From Streptomyces silvae (lineage in GTDB: Bacteria > Actinomycetota > Actinomycetes > Streptomycetales > Streptomycetaceae), in contig NZ_JAERUC010000146.1 of NCBI RefSeq assembly GCF_016745505.1, positions 1 through 43,422 of the forward strand: a stretch of 43,422 nucleotides of DNA, written 5' to 3'. The stretch's first letter is position 1, and every line of letters begins with the position of its first letter. Below the pieces are notes generated by a model. It had not been told where the DNA came from. It saw only the letters and a list, made by a program, of their open reading frames with translations, and did no database searches. Below, one piece after another: positions 10,861 through 18,245 of the stretch. The position numbers and the translations under genes are program-made.

Positions 10861-11415
10861 CCGGTTCGCCCGACCGGTTCGCCGGTCCTCACGCACCGCA
10901 CCGTGGCCGGTCACTGCACACGACCGCCAGGAGCCCTCTCGACTGGTCCGCCGTCCTGGCCGAGGGGGCTCGGCCCGCCATCGGAATCAGCGCACCGGAA
11001 ATCGCACACCGGAATCGTGCGTCGCCATTCGCGTACCGGAATCGACGCCGGCAGCGCGCGTGCATCACGTCGTACAGCTTTTCCCCTTTCTCCGGCCGCA
11101 CGGGACCCGCATCCCGTGCGGTCGTTCTGCGTTCTCGGGCGTTCCTGATTGCGTCGGTCTCTGCACAGCCTGACGAAGTGCCCGCTCATCGTGTGGCCGT
11201 GGTCACGTCGGCGACAACGCCCCGCAAGGTCAAGAACGAGCAAAATCGTTCGGCTTACTGATCCGCGTTCACATCCCTGACCGAGAAAACCTTGACCGAG
11301 GACCCGGACAAGCGGTTCAATCCCCGAAGTCCCCGTTCCCGCACGGGGGCCCCGCTGAACGGCCGTACTGGCGAAGTGCGTTCCCGTTCACAAGGCGGAC
11401 CCCTGGAGGGGGCAC
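10861..11415. other. 555-bp intergenic region with repeated ACCGGAA elements
   Basis: I see no convincing gene here. Right after the DUF397 stop, GACCGGTTCGCC occurs twice (10859-10870 and 10872-10883). Three ACCGGAA elements lie at 10994, 11008 and 11035, mostly followed by ATCG, with a related TCGGAATC at 10981. They could be regulator sites for the symporter gene. Reading frames in the region have atypical composition and no recognisable product. Confidence 0.4.
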
Positions 11416-12999
11416 ATGAACAGTCTCGACTGGGCCGTGCTCATCGGCTACTTCGGTGTGATGGTCGCGATCGGACTCTGGTCGCACAAGCGCGTGGACA
11501 ACGTCAGCGACTTCTTCACCGCCGGCGGCAAGATGCCGTGGTGGCTGTCGGGCATCTCGCACCACATGTCCGGCTACAGCGCGGTGATGTTCACCGGTTA
11601 CGCGGGTATCGCGTACCAGTACGGCGTCACGTCCTTCGTCACCTGGTCGCTGCCGATCGCGATCGGTATCGGCATCGGTGCGAAGCTCTTCGCGCCCCGG
11701 CTCAACCGGCTGCGGTCGCGGCTGCACGTCGCCTCGCCGCTCGAATACCTGAAGAACCGCTACAACATCCAGACCCAGCAGGCCCTGGCCTGGTCCGGGC
11801 TGCTGCTGAAGATCGTGGACGTCGGCGCCAAGTGGGCCGCCATCGCCACACTGCTCTCCGTCTTCACAGGCATCACCCTGACCCAGGGCATCTTCATCAC
11901 GGGCGCCATCACCGCCGTCTACTGCACGGTCGGGGGGCTGTGGGCCGACGCGCTGACCGAGCTGGGGCAGTTCATCATCCAGCTCTTCGCCGGTCTGGCC
12001 ATGCTGTTCATCGCCACGAGCAAGCTGGGCGGCTTCAGCTCGCTGTGGACGGTCTGGGACAAGCTGCCCGAGGGGCACACCAGCCCGACGGCCGGCCCGT
12101 ACACGGTGACGTTCCTGCTCGCGTACCTCTTCATCAAGACCTTCGAGTACAACGGCGGCATGTGGAACCAGGCCCAGCGCTACATGGCCACGGACTCCGC
12201 GCGCTCCGCCACCCGTTCGGCCCGGCTCTCCGCCGTGCTGTGGCTGGTCTGGCCGACGGTGCTCTTCTTCCCGATGTGGGTCGCCCCGCTGCTCGTCGAG
12301 GCCAAGAAGCCCGACGCCTCGGACAGTTACGCCCTGATGACCGAGCAGCTGCTCCCGCACGGTCTGCTCGGCCTGGTCGTCGTCGGCTTCTTCTCGCACA
12401 CGATGGCCATGTGCTCCTCCGACGCCAACGCGATCTCGGCGGTCTTCACCCGGGACATCGCACCGGTCTTCTCCAAGGCCGCCCGGAACTGGAGCAACCG
12501 CAGCGGTCTGCTGGCCGCGCGGCTCTCCACGCTCGCCTTCCTCGGACTGTCGATGGCGCTGGCGACCCAGATCAACTCGCCGACGTTCAAGGACATCATC
12601 TCGGTCGTCATCAAGTGGGTGGCCGGCCTGATGGGCCCGATCGCGATCCCGTTCATGCTCGGCCTGCTGCGCCGGTTCCGCCGGTCCGGCCCGACGGCGG
12701 CCCTCACCAGCTGGGCGGCGGGGCTGCTCGCCTTCTACTTCACCAACTACAACTTCGACGGTTCGGTGAAGACGGATGTCGCCCTGCAGTACCAGGTGGC
12801 GCTGCCGCTCGCGATCTCGCTGGTCCTCTACGTCGTCATCGGCTACATCAAGCCCGAGGACACCCCGGAGCGCGACGCCCTGATCGACCGGATCAACTCC
12901 GACGACGGGAGCCCCGCGGGCGGAGCGGCGGCCGCGTCCGTCCCGGCGCAGAAGCCCGGCCCCGAGAACACGGGAGTTCCGGAGGGCGTGAAGGACTGA
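11416..12999 (+). CDS. Sodium:solute symporter (SSS) family transporter
   Basis: A 527-residue membrane protein with about 13 helices and the SSS-family pattern: an N-terminal GYFGVMVAIGLWS helix, the loop DFFTAGGKMPWW, GISHHMSGYSAVMFTG and the central CTVGGLWADALTELGQ. These carriers couple Na+ influx to uptake of sugars, amino acids, vitamins or carboxylates; the substrate cannot be assigned. The ATG follows a CTGGAGGGGGCAC ribosome-binding region. A soluble C-terminal tail of ~50 residues is rich in Ala, Pro and Gly. A strong hairpin 30 bp after the stop makes it monocistronic. The ADP-ribosylglycohydrolase homologue downstream is on the opposite strand. Confidence 0.88.
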   Translation: MNSLDWAVLIGYFGVMVAIGLWSHKRVDNVSDFFTAGGKMPWWLSGISHHMSGYSAVMFTGYAGIAYQYGVTSFVTWSLPIAIGIGIGAKLFAPRLNRLRSRLHVASPLEYLKNRYNIQTQQALAWSGLLLKIVDVGAKWAAIATLLSVFTGITLTQGIFITGAITAVYCTVGGLWADALTELGQFIIQLFAGLAMLFIATSKLGGFSSLWTVWDKLPEGHTSPTAGPYTVTFLLAYLFIKTFEYNGGMWNQAQRYMATDSARSATRSARLSAVLWLVWPTVLFFPMWVAPLLVEAKKPDASDSYALMTEQLLPHGLLGLVVVGFFSHTMAMCSSDANAISAVFTRDIAPVFSKAARNWSNRSGLLAARLSTLAFLGLSMALATQINSPTFKDIISVVIKWVAGLMGPIAIPFMLGLLRRFRRSGPTAALTSWAAGLLAFYFTNYNFDGSVKTDVALQYQVALPLAISLVLYVVIGYIKPEDTPERDALIDRINSDDGSPAGGAAAASVPAQKPGPENTGVPEGVKD

Positions 13000-13029
13000 C
13001 CGCCCCTCACGGAGGGGACACATGAACGG

Positions 13030-13055
13030 TGGGCGGGCGCGGCGGCGCCCGCCCA
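13030..13055. terminator. Terminator between the symporter and DraG-like genes
   Basis: Perfect 11-bp stem TGGGCGGGCGC / GCGCCCGCCCA with a GGCG tetraloop, between the convergent symporter and ADP-ribosylglycohydrolase-like genes. It is probably usable from both sides. Confidence 0.78.
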
Positions 13056-13099
13056 TCTCCGTCTCTGTCTCCGTATCCGGACAGGCCCGAGGGAGAGCC

Positions 13100-14215
13100 C
13101 TAGTCCCTCGGGTAGCGGGCCAGCCAGCCCGGGGCGACGGCGGTCGGGCTGTGCAGGGCGGGGCCCTGGGTCATCTCCATCGCGAAGTCGTCGGAGAGTT
13201 CGAGGAGCGTCGAGCGCCCCTCCAGCTCCGCCAGCCAGGCCGGCGGCAGCGCCGTCTCCCCGTGCAGCGCGCCGAGAAGGGCCCCGCAGACGGCCCCGGT
13301 GGCCGCGGACGGCCCGGAGTGGTTCACCGCGAGCCGCAGGCCGTGACGTATGTCCTCACCGACCAGCGCGCAGTACAGCGCCACGGCGAGGACCTCCTCC
13401 GCGGAGTCGGTGTCCCCGAGCGCCTCGATGAGGGCCGGCCCGGGAATCCCCTGGCGTACGGAGCCGAGGGCCTGCCGGAGCGCCTCGGAGACCTGCTCGT
13501 TGCCCGGGCGTTCGGCGAGCAGGGCCAGGGTGCGCTGGACCGAGCCGTCCAGGGTCTCGCCGCGGGCCAGCCCGTGCACCATGACGGCGAGGGCTCCGGC
13601 CGCGAGCTGCGCGGTCGCATGGCCGTGGGTGTGCGCGGCGCACTCGACGGCCAGTTGCAGGACGAGCTGGGGCTCCCAGCCGACGAGCAGCCCGAAGGGC
13701 GCGGAGCGGGTGAGCGCGGCCGAGTCCCGCGCCGCCGGGTTCTTGGGCACGGCGAGGGTGCCCATCGTGGCGTCGCCGAAGCCGACGAGGCACTCCCGGG
13801 TGGGGGCGCGGCGGGTGTACAGCCACTCCTCCCTGGCCAGCCAGCCGTTGTCCTTGCGGCGTTCGTCGGGCCCCCAGGCGCTCTGGGTGGCCGCCCAGCG
13901 CAGATGGGCACGGTGCACGTCGGTCGGCGGGTGCCAGGCGCCGGTGTCCCGGCGGACCTGGGCCCTGATCAGCCCGTCGACGGTGAAGAGGGTGAGCTGG
14001 GTGACGGCGGTGACCGCGCCCCGCCTGCCGTGCACGGGGACGAAGTCGGCCACCCCGTCCACCCCGTGGGCGGCGCGTATCGCCTCCAGCGTGAGCCCCG
14101 AGACGCCCGCCCCGAGCGCGTCCCCGATGGCGCCGCCGAGCAGCGAGCCCCGTACCCGCCCACGGAAGTCCTGCTGCTGGGCACGGCCCCAGACAGCTGT
14201 GGTCCCTGTGCTCAC
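13100..14215 (-). CDS. ADP-ribosylglycohydrolase (DraG/ARH) family protein with degenerate metal-binding motifs
   Basis: A 371-residue all-helical protein of the DraG/ARH family, which normally removes ADP-ribose from arginine or other acceptors using two Mg2+ ions. The fold signatures remain (GSLLGGAIGDALGAG near residue 24; QLTLFTVDGLIRA; CGALLGALHGETALP). The two metal-ligand motifs are altered: the usual TDDTQ reads TAVTQ (69-73), and the usual GDSDSTG-type motif reads GPSAATG (about residue 300). The fold may be retained without hydrolase activity. The GTG start at 14215 is supported by GGAAGGGG four bases upstream. It is convergent with the symporter. Confidence 0.82.
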   Translation of the reverse strand: MSTGTTAVWGRAQQQDFRGRVRGSLLGGAIGDALGAGVSGLTLEAIRAAHGVDGVADFVPVHGRRGAVTAVTQLTLFTVDGLIRAQVRRDTGAWHPPTDVHRAHLRWAATQSAWGPDERRKDNGWLAREEWLYTRRAPTRECLVGFGDATMGTLAVPKNPAARDSAALTRSAPFGLLVGWEPQLVLQLAVECAAHTHGHATAQLAAGALAVMVHGLARGETLDGSVQRTLALLAERPGNEQVSEALRQALGSVRQGIPGPALIEALGDTDSAEEVLAVALYCALVGEDIRHGLRLAVNHSGPSAATGAVCGALLGALHGETALPPAWLAELEGRSTLLELSDDFAMEMTQGPALHSPTAVAPGWLARYPRD

Positions 14216-14431
14216 CGTGCCCCTTCCGTCCGTCTTACCGTGTGCGACTGCGCAAGCACTGTAATCGAACGGAAGGAGCGGTTCAGGGGCGGAACGGAAT
14301 GTACGGACTGGTACGCGAGAGCCCGTGTGCGCGGCTTTCCTCATGGTTTCCGGCCCGGCCCTCCGGGGCGGGTTCCCGGGTCGGATCGCACCGGCACGAG
14401 GGGCCGAACCGGCCCCCGGCCCGCGCCGAGG

Positions 14432-14905
14432 TCAGCCGAACATGCCGGGCCGGTAGTCGCCCGCCGGCTGCTGTACGAGGACGTTCAGCCGGTTGTACGC
14501 GTTGATGACGGCGATCAGCGCCACCAGGGCGATGAGCTGGTCCTCGTCGTAGTACTTGGCGGCGTTCGCCCACACGTCGTCCGGCACCCCGCCGGCCGCG
14601 TCCGCGATCCGGGTCCCCTGTTCCGCCAGCTCCAGGGCGGCGCGCTCGGCGTCGGTGAAGACGGTTGCCTCACGCCACACCGCGATCAGGTTGAGCCGGA
14701 GGGCCGTCTCGCCCGCCTCCGTGGCCTCCTTGGTGTGCATGTCGGTGCAGAAGCCGCACCCGTTGATCTGGCTGGCCCGGATCTTGACCAGCTCCTGGGT
14801 CGCGGCGGGCAGCCCCAGGTCGGTGACCACCTTCCCCGCCATGTTGATGTGCTTCAGGAAGGTGGCGGCAGCCTTGTTGCCGAAGAGGTCGAGTCGAGCG
14901 TTCAT
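14432..14905 (-). CDS. Carboxymuconolactone decarboxylase/AhpD-like alkylhydroperoxidase
   Basis: A 157-residue protein of the AhpD-like carboxymuconolactone decarboxylase family. The redox CxxC with trailing histidine is visible as GCGFCTDMHT (about residues 52-61). Members of this subgroup reduce peroxides or act as small disulfide reductases, usually as oligomers. The ATG at 14905 has AGGAGC 7 bases upstream. It stands alone on the minus strand, downstream of a small unknown gene, with no AhpC or lipoyl partner nearby, so the electron donor is unknown. Confidence 0.85.
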   Translation of the reverse strand: MNARLDLFGNKAAATFLKHINMAGKVVTDLGLPAATQELVKIRASQINGCGFCTDMHTKEATEAGETALRLNLIAVWREATVFTDAERAALELAEQGTRIADAAGGVPDDVWANAAKYYDEDQLIALVALIAVINAYNRLNVLVQQPAGDYRPGMFG

Positions 14906-15050
14906 GATCAGCTCCTGCGTTGTCGCGCGATGCTTACACCCCCTCGACGGATGGGCCCCGCCCGGATGTGACACGCCCCCGTGTGACCTGGATATCACCG
15001 GTGCCGACTTCGTCATCGACGGCGGAACGGTCAAGGCTCTCTGCCGCACA

Positions 15051-15380
15051 TCACCCGCCCGGGGTGCCGGAGTCCTCCCGTACGGACAGGCCTTCCGCGC
15101 CCCGGGGCGCCCGCCCCTGCCGGCACTCCGCGACCCGCAGCACATCCCGCAGGGACTCGGTCGTCCGTACGAGCGCGAACCGCACGGCCCGCTCCCCCGC
15201 GGCCCGGTCGGCGAGCACGGACTCGGCCCCGCCGAGCACCTCCTCGCCGCAGGCGATCAGCTCGGCCTCCACCTCGTCGGCCAGACGCGACAGCCTGCTG
15301 CCGGGATCGTCCGTACTCAGGTAACAGGGTTTCCCCTCGGGGGAGTTCCAGGGCAGCAGGCGGAGGGAGGAATCGGCCAT
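15051..15380 (-). CDS. Small conserved-looking hypothetical protein divergent from an XRE regulator
   Basis: A 109-residue protein starting MADSSLRLLPWNSPEGKPC. The middle is predicted helical and acidic (LADEVEAELIACGEEVLGGAESVLADRAAGERAVRFALVRT broken into helices); the end is Arg/Gly-rich. No catalytic motif is seen. Such small genes are often found divergently beside XRE-DUF397 pairs in Streptomyces (recall), so a functional link with the next two genes is plausible but unproven. The start has only a weak GAGG. Confidence 0.6.
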   Translation of the reverse strand: MADSSLRLLPWNSPEGKPCYLSTDDPGSRLSRLADEVEAELIACGEEVLGGAESVLADRAAGERAVRFALVRTTESLRDVLRVAECRQGRAPRGAEGLSVREDSGTPGG

Positions 15381-15414
15381 GGGGGCGCCTCGCAGTGTGG
15401 GGTGTCTTCCATCG

Positions 15415-15427
15415 GGTGATGCTCACC
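15415..15427. promoter_or_regulatory. Palindrome between divergent small gene and XRE regulator
   Basis: GGTGA-TGC-TCACC (13 bp) lies in the 130-bp divergent interval, with a related GATGATCACCG at 15439-15449. It is a candidate autoregulatory operator for the second XRE/DUF5753 regulator. Confidence 0.4.
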
Positions 15428-15510
15428 GTTCGTACTCCGATGATCACCGTCCGCCCGTAGCCTCGGAAGGGGCGCCCGATTGCCGGCGCACAGGACAACG
15501 GGAGGCCACG

Positions 15511-16338
15511 ATGACCGACCCATCGGCCGACGTGGACGAGGAATCGGGACGCGCCGCGCTCGGGCGGGCCCTGCGGTATCTCCGGGAGCGGTCGGGGAAG
15601 TCGCTCAGCGAGCTCGCCGGGGAGACGCGGTACGACAAGAGCTACCTGTACCGGCTGGAGGTCGGCCAGCGGCTCTCCAAACTGGCGGTGATGGAGGACC
15701 TGGACCGGCACTACGAGTCGGGCGGGCTGCTGGTGCAGCTGTGGAAGGTGGCCCGCCGGGAGGTGTTCAAGGACCGGTACAAGGAGTTCATGCGGCTGGA
15801 GCCGACGGCGCGGATCATGCACACCTTCACCCTTGGCATTCCTGGCCTGTTGCAGACGGAGGACATCGCTCGCGAGTCGTTGTCCGGCACACAGGAAACG
15901 CAGGAGGACGCCGAGTTGGTGGAGGAGCAGGTGGTGGCGCGGATGGGCCGTCAACAACTCCTGCACCGCAAGCCGGCTCCATCGGTCCGGATGATCATCG
16001 ATGAGTACGCACTGCGTCGAGCGGTCCCGGAGACCAAGATGTGGAAAGAGCAGCTGAACCACCTCATCGACTCGGCGCAACTGCCCTCGATCGTGCTCCA
16101 GGTGCTGCCGTTCTCCGTGGGGCACCACCACCTCATGGACGGCTCACTTACCCTGCTCTGGCAGGAGGACGGGTCCTCGGTTGCCTACACGGAAGGCAAC
16201 GGCTGCGCCGAGCTCATCGAAGATCCGGCAGCGGTGACGCGTTACCGGCTGTCCTACGATCGGCTGCGGGACCGGGCGTTGCCCCCGCCGGAGTCCATCG
16301 AGTTCATCAGGGGCGTCCTGAAGGAGCAGAGATCATGA
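15511..16338 (+). CDS. XRE-family regulator with DUF5753 domain (second Scr1-type)
   Basis: A 275-residue regulator. The XRE helix-turn-helix covers about residues 17-70 (LRYLRERSGKSLSELA to YLYRLEVGQR). The DUF5753 domain follows (GIPGLLQTEDIARESL, SIVLQVLPFSVGHHHLMDG, SVAYTEGNG). It starts at the ATG with GGAGG 5 bases upstream. Its stop overlaps the DUF397 start by ATGA, so the pair is translationally coupled. It is clearly diverged from the first regulator of this window, which argues for specific pairing rather than recent duplication. The target is probably its own divergent promoter region plus others. Confidence 0.88.
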   Translation: MTDPSADVDEESGRAALGRALRYLRERSGKSLSELAGETRYDKSYLYRLEVGQRLSKLAVMEDLDRHYESGGLLVQLWKVARREVFKDRYKEFMRLEPTARIMHTFTLGIPGLLQTEDIARESLSGTQETQEDAELVEEQVVARMGRQQLLHRKPAPSVRMIIDEYALRRAVPETKMWKEQLNHLIDSAQLPSIVLQVLPFSVGHHHLMDGSLTLLWQEDGSSVAYTEGNGCAELIEDPAAVTRYRLSYDRLRDRALPPPESIEFIRGVLKEQRS

Positions 16339-16553
16339 GCCGTATCCCCGACCTCGAAATCGCGATGTGGCGCAAGTCCAGCTACAGCGACGGCGGTGCG
16401 AACAACTGCCTCGAGGTCGCCGACGGCTACCCCGGTCTCGTCCCCGTCCGCGACAGCAAGATCCCCACCGGCCCCACCCTCATCGTCACCGCCCCCGCGT
16501 GGACCGCCTTCGTCGCCCACGTGGCTCACCCCACGGCGTCCAGCGTCGGGTAG
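16335..16553 (+). CDS. DUF397 protein, coupled to the second XRE regulator
   Basis: A 72-residue protein with the DUF397 pattern WRKSSYSDGGANNCLEVADG, VPVRDSKIPTGPTL and APAWTAFVAHV. The ATG overlaps the TGA of the regulator (ATGA), with AAGGAG upstream inside that gene. Its last 28 bases overlap the 3' end of the ene-reductase gene on the other strand, leaving no room for an intergenic terminator. Role: small partner or antagonist of the DUF5753 regulator (family knowledge). Confidence 0.85.
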   Translation: MSRIPDLEIAMWRKSSYSDGGANNCLEVADGYPGLVPVRDSKIPTGPTLIVTAPAWTAFVAHVAHPTASSVG

Positions 16554-17632
16554 TCCGTGTAGCCCGTCTCCCCGCCCACGTACATCATGTACGCGTCCCG
16601 GACCTGGTTGACCGGGGCGCCCGTACGCATCCGGCGGATCAGGTCCGGGTTGGCGAGGAAGGGGCGGCCGAGCGCGATCACCTCGGCTCCGGCGGCCAGC
16701 AGCCGTTCGGCCTGTGCGATGCCGCCGTCCTCCGGGATGCGGTCCTTCGGCAGTACGGGGTTGGCGATCAGTGTGCCCGCCCAGTCCTTCCGGATCCGCT
16801 GGAAGACGGGGTCCTCCGGGTCGGCGTACCCCACGTGCAGATAGGCCAGGCCGGTGCCGGCCAGGGCTGCCAGGAGCGCCGGGTAGATCTCCTCGGTGTC
16901 GCCCTCCACCATGCCGTTGACCGTGCTCCACGGCGAGATGCGCAGGCCCACCCGCTCGGGTCCGATCTCCGCCGCCACGGCCTCGGTCACCTCCACGACG
17001 AAACGGATGCGGTGGGCCACGGGCCCGCCGTAGGCGTCGGTACGCCGGTTGGTCCCCTGGCCCAGGAACTGGTGGAGCAGGTGGCCGTTGGCACTGTGCA
17101 CCTCGACGCCCTCGAAGCCCGCGTCGATGGCGTTGCGGGCCGCGGAGGCGAAGTCCGCCACGGTGGTGCGGATGTCCTCCGTGGTCATCTCGCGGGGCAC
17201 GACCGAGGGCACGCGTCCTGCCGGGGTGTGGATCGTCTCCGGCAGCGCGATCGGCGAGGGGGCGACGGGCGTCAGCCCGCTGGTGTCGGGATGGCCGGCG
17301 CGCCCGCCGTGCTGGATCTGGAGGAACATCTGCCCGCCCTCCGCCCGTACGGCCTCGGTGACCCGGCGCCAGCCCTCGACCTGGGCCGGGCTGTGGATCG
17401 CCGTGATGTTCGGGTACGTCTGGCCCACGGGGTTCGGCGTGGAGGCCTCTGCGATGATCAGCCCCGCCGAGGCGCGCTGCGCGTAGTACGTGGCCATGAG
17501 CGGGGTGGGTACGCCCTCGGGCGTGGCGCGGTTCCGGGTGAGCGGGGCCATCACGAGGCGGTGGGGGAGGGTGAGGGGGCCGAGTGCGACGGGCTCGAAG
17601 AGCGCCCGGGGGGAAGTGGCTGCGTTCGTCAT
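16526..17632 (-). CDS. Old-yellow-enzyme-type alkene reductase (FMN, NAD(P)H)
   Basis: A 368-residue TIM-barrel flavoprotein of the OYE/NemA family, which reduces activated C=C bonds (enals, enones, nitro compounds) with FMN. Signatures are MAPLTRNRA near residue 30, the substrate-binding His-Asn pair in EVHSANGHLLHQF (about residue 178), TNRRTDAYGG and the phosphate-binding IALGRPFLANPDL near the end. It is divergent from a MerR regulator across a perfect palindrome, so it is probably the regulated target, induced by electrophiles or redox agents. The 3' end overlaps DUF397 on the opposite strand. Confidence 0.9.
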   Translation of the reverse strand: MTNAATSPRALFEPVALGPLTLPHRLVMAPLTRNRATPEGVPTPLMATYYAQRASAGLIIAEASTPNPVGQTYPNITAIHSPAQVEGWRRVTEAVRAEGGQMFLQIQHGGRAGHPDTSGLTPVAPSPIALPETIHTPAGRVPSVVPREMTTEDIRTTVADFASAARNAIDAGFEGVEVHSANGHLLHQFLGQGTNRRTDAYGGPVAHRIRFVVEVTEAVAAEIGPERVGLRISPWSTVNGMVEGDTEEIYPALLAALAGTGLAYLHVGYADPEDPVFQRIRKDWAGTLIANPVLPKDRIPEDGGIAQAERLLAAGAEVIALGRPFLANPDLIRRMRTGAPVNQVRDAYMMYVGGETGYTDYPTLDAVG

Positions 17633-17649
17633 GCCGGAACGGTAAGAAT

Positions 17650-17663
17650 TGACACCGGTGTCA
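17650..17663. promoter_or_regulatory. Perfect palindromic MerR-type operator between the ene-reductase and merR genes
   Basis: TGACACCGGTGTCA is a perfect 14-bp palindrome. On the plus strand its left edge forms a TTGACA-like -35. It sits 17 bp from the reductase start codon and 28 bp from the MerR start. MerR-family activators bind such dyads within promoter spacers, so both divergent genes are likely controlled from it. Confidence 0.7.
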
Positions 17664-17691
17664 GGTTCAAGTCCCGGAGGCGAGGAATTCC

Positions 17692-18066
17692 ATGCGGATC
17701 GGCGAGCTGGCCAGGCGTACGGGTGTGAGCGAACGCTCCCTTCGTTACTACGAGGCCCAAGGCCTCCTGACGTCCGACCGCACCCCCGGCGGTCACCGCG
17801 ACTACGCGGAGGGCGCGATCGACCGCGTGATCCGCATCCAGGAGTTCTACGCGGCCGGGATCAGCAGCCCGAAGATCGCCGAACTGCTGCCCTGCGTACG
17901 GGACGTGGACGGCGGCCCCTCCGAGATCGCCACCCCGCGCCTGGTCGACGACCTGTCGGTCGAGCGTGACCGCATCGACCGGAAGATCGACGAGCTGCGC
18001 CGCTCCCGCGAGGTGCTGGACGACGTGATCGCGACGGCGGCGGGCGAGGGCACGGACGGCAGCTGA
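17692..18066 (+). CDS. MerR-family transcriptional regulator
   Basis: A 124-residue regulator. The MerR winged helix-turn-helix is intact (MRIGELARRTGVSERSLRYYEAQGLL, then a wing with TPGGHRDY). A dimerisation coiled coil covers the C-terminal third (LVDDLSVERDRIDRKIDELRRSREVL). One Cys is present (LLPCVRDV, about residue 66), so a metal-thiolate site of the classical MerR type is unlikely; sensing of electrophiles or small molecules fits better. It starts at ATG with GGAGG upstream. Divergent from the alkene reductase. Confidence 0.88.
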   Translation: MRIGELARRTGVSERSLRYYEAQGLLTSDRTPGGHRDYAEGAIDRVIRIQEFYAAGISSPKIAELLPCVRDVDGGPSEIATPRLVDDLSVERDRIDRKIDELRRSREVLDDVIATAAGEGTDGS

Positions 18067-18245
18067 ACCAGACGTCGGGGCAGCGGCCTCACGTGCGGCG
18101 AGGCGGTCGGGGCCGTGCCGCAGTCGAGGTCGGTGAAGAAACACGACACAAGCTGTCGGGTATTGCGTCGAGCATGGTTTCACCGGTCGCCGGCGATGAC
18201 ATTCATGGACCGGGTCACACAGCCGGACAGGACTCGAGGAGATTC

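Noticed and set aside
13022..14971. ATG with an excellent GGAGGGG ribosome-binding site after the symporter, opening a 649-codon frame
   Set aside because: The frame runs through the terminator hairpin and then antisense to the ADP-ribosylglycohydrolase homologue and the AhpD-like gene; composition is Arg/Gly/Pro-rich and no family is recognised.
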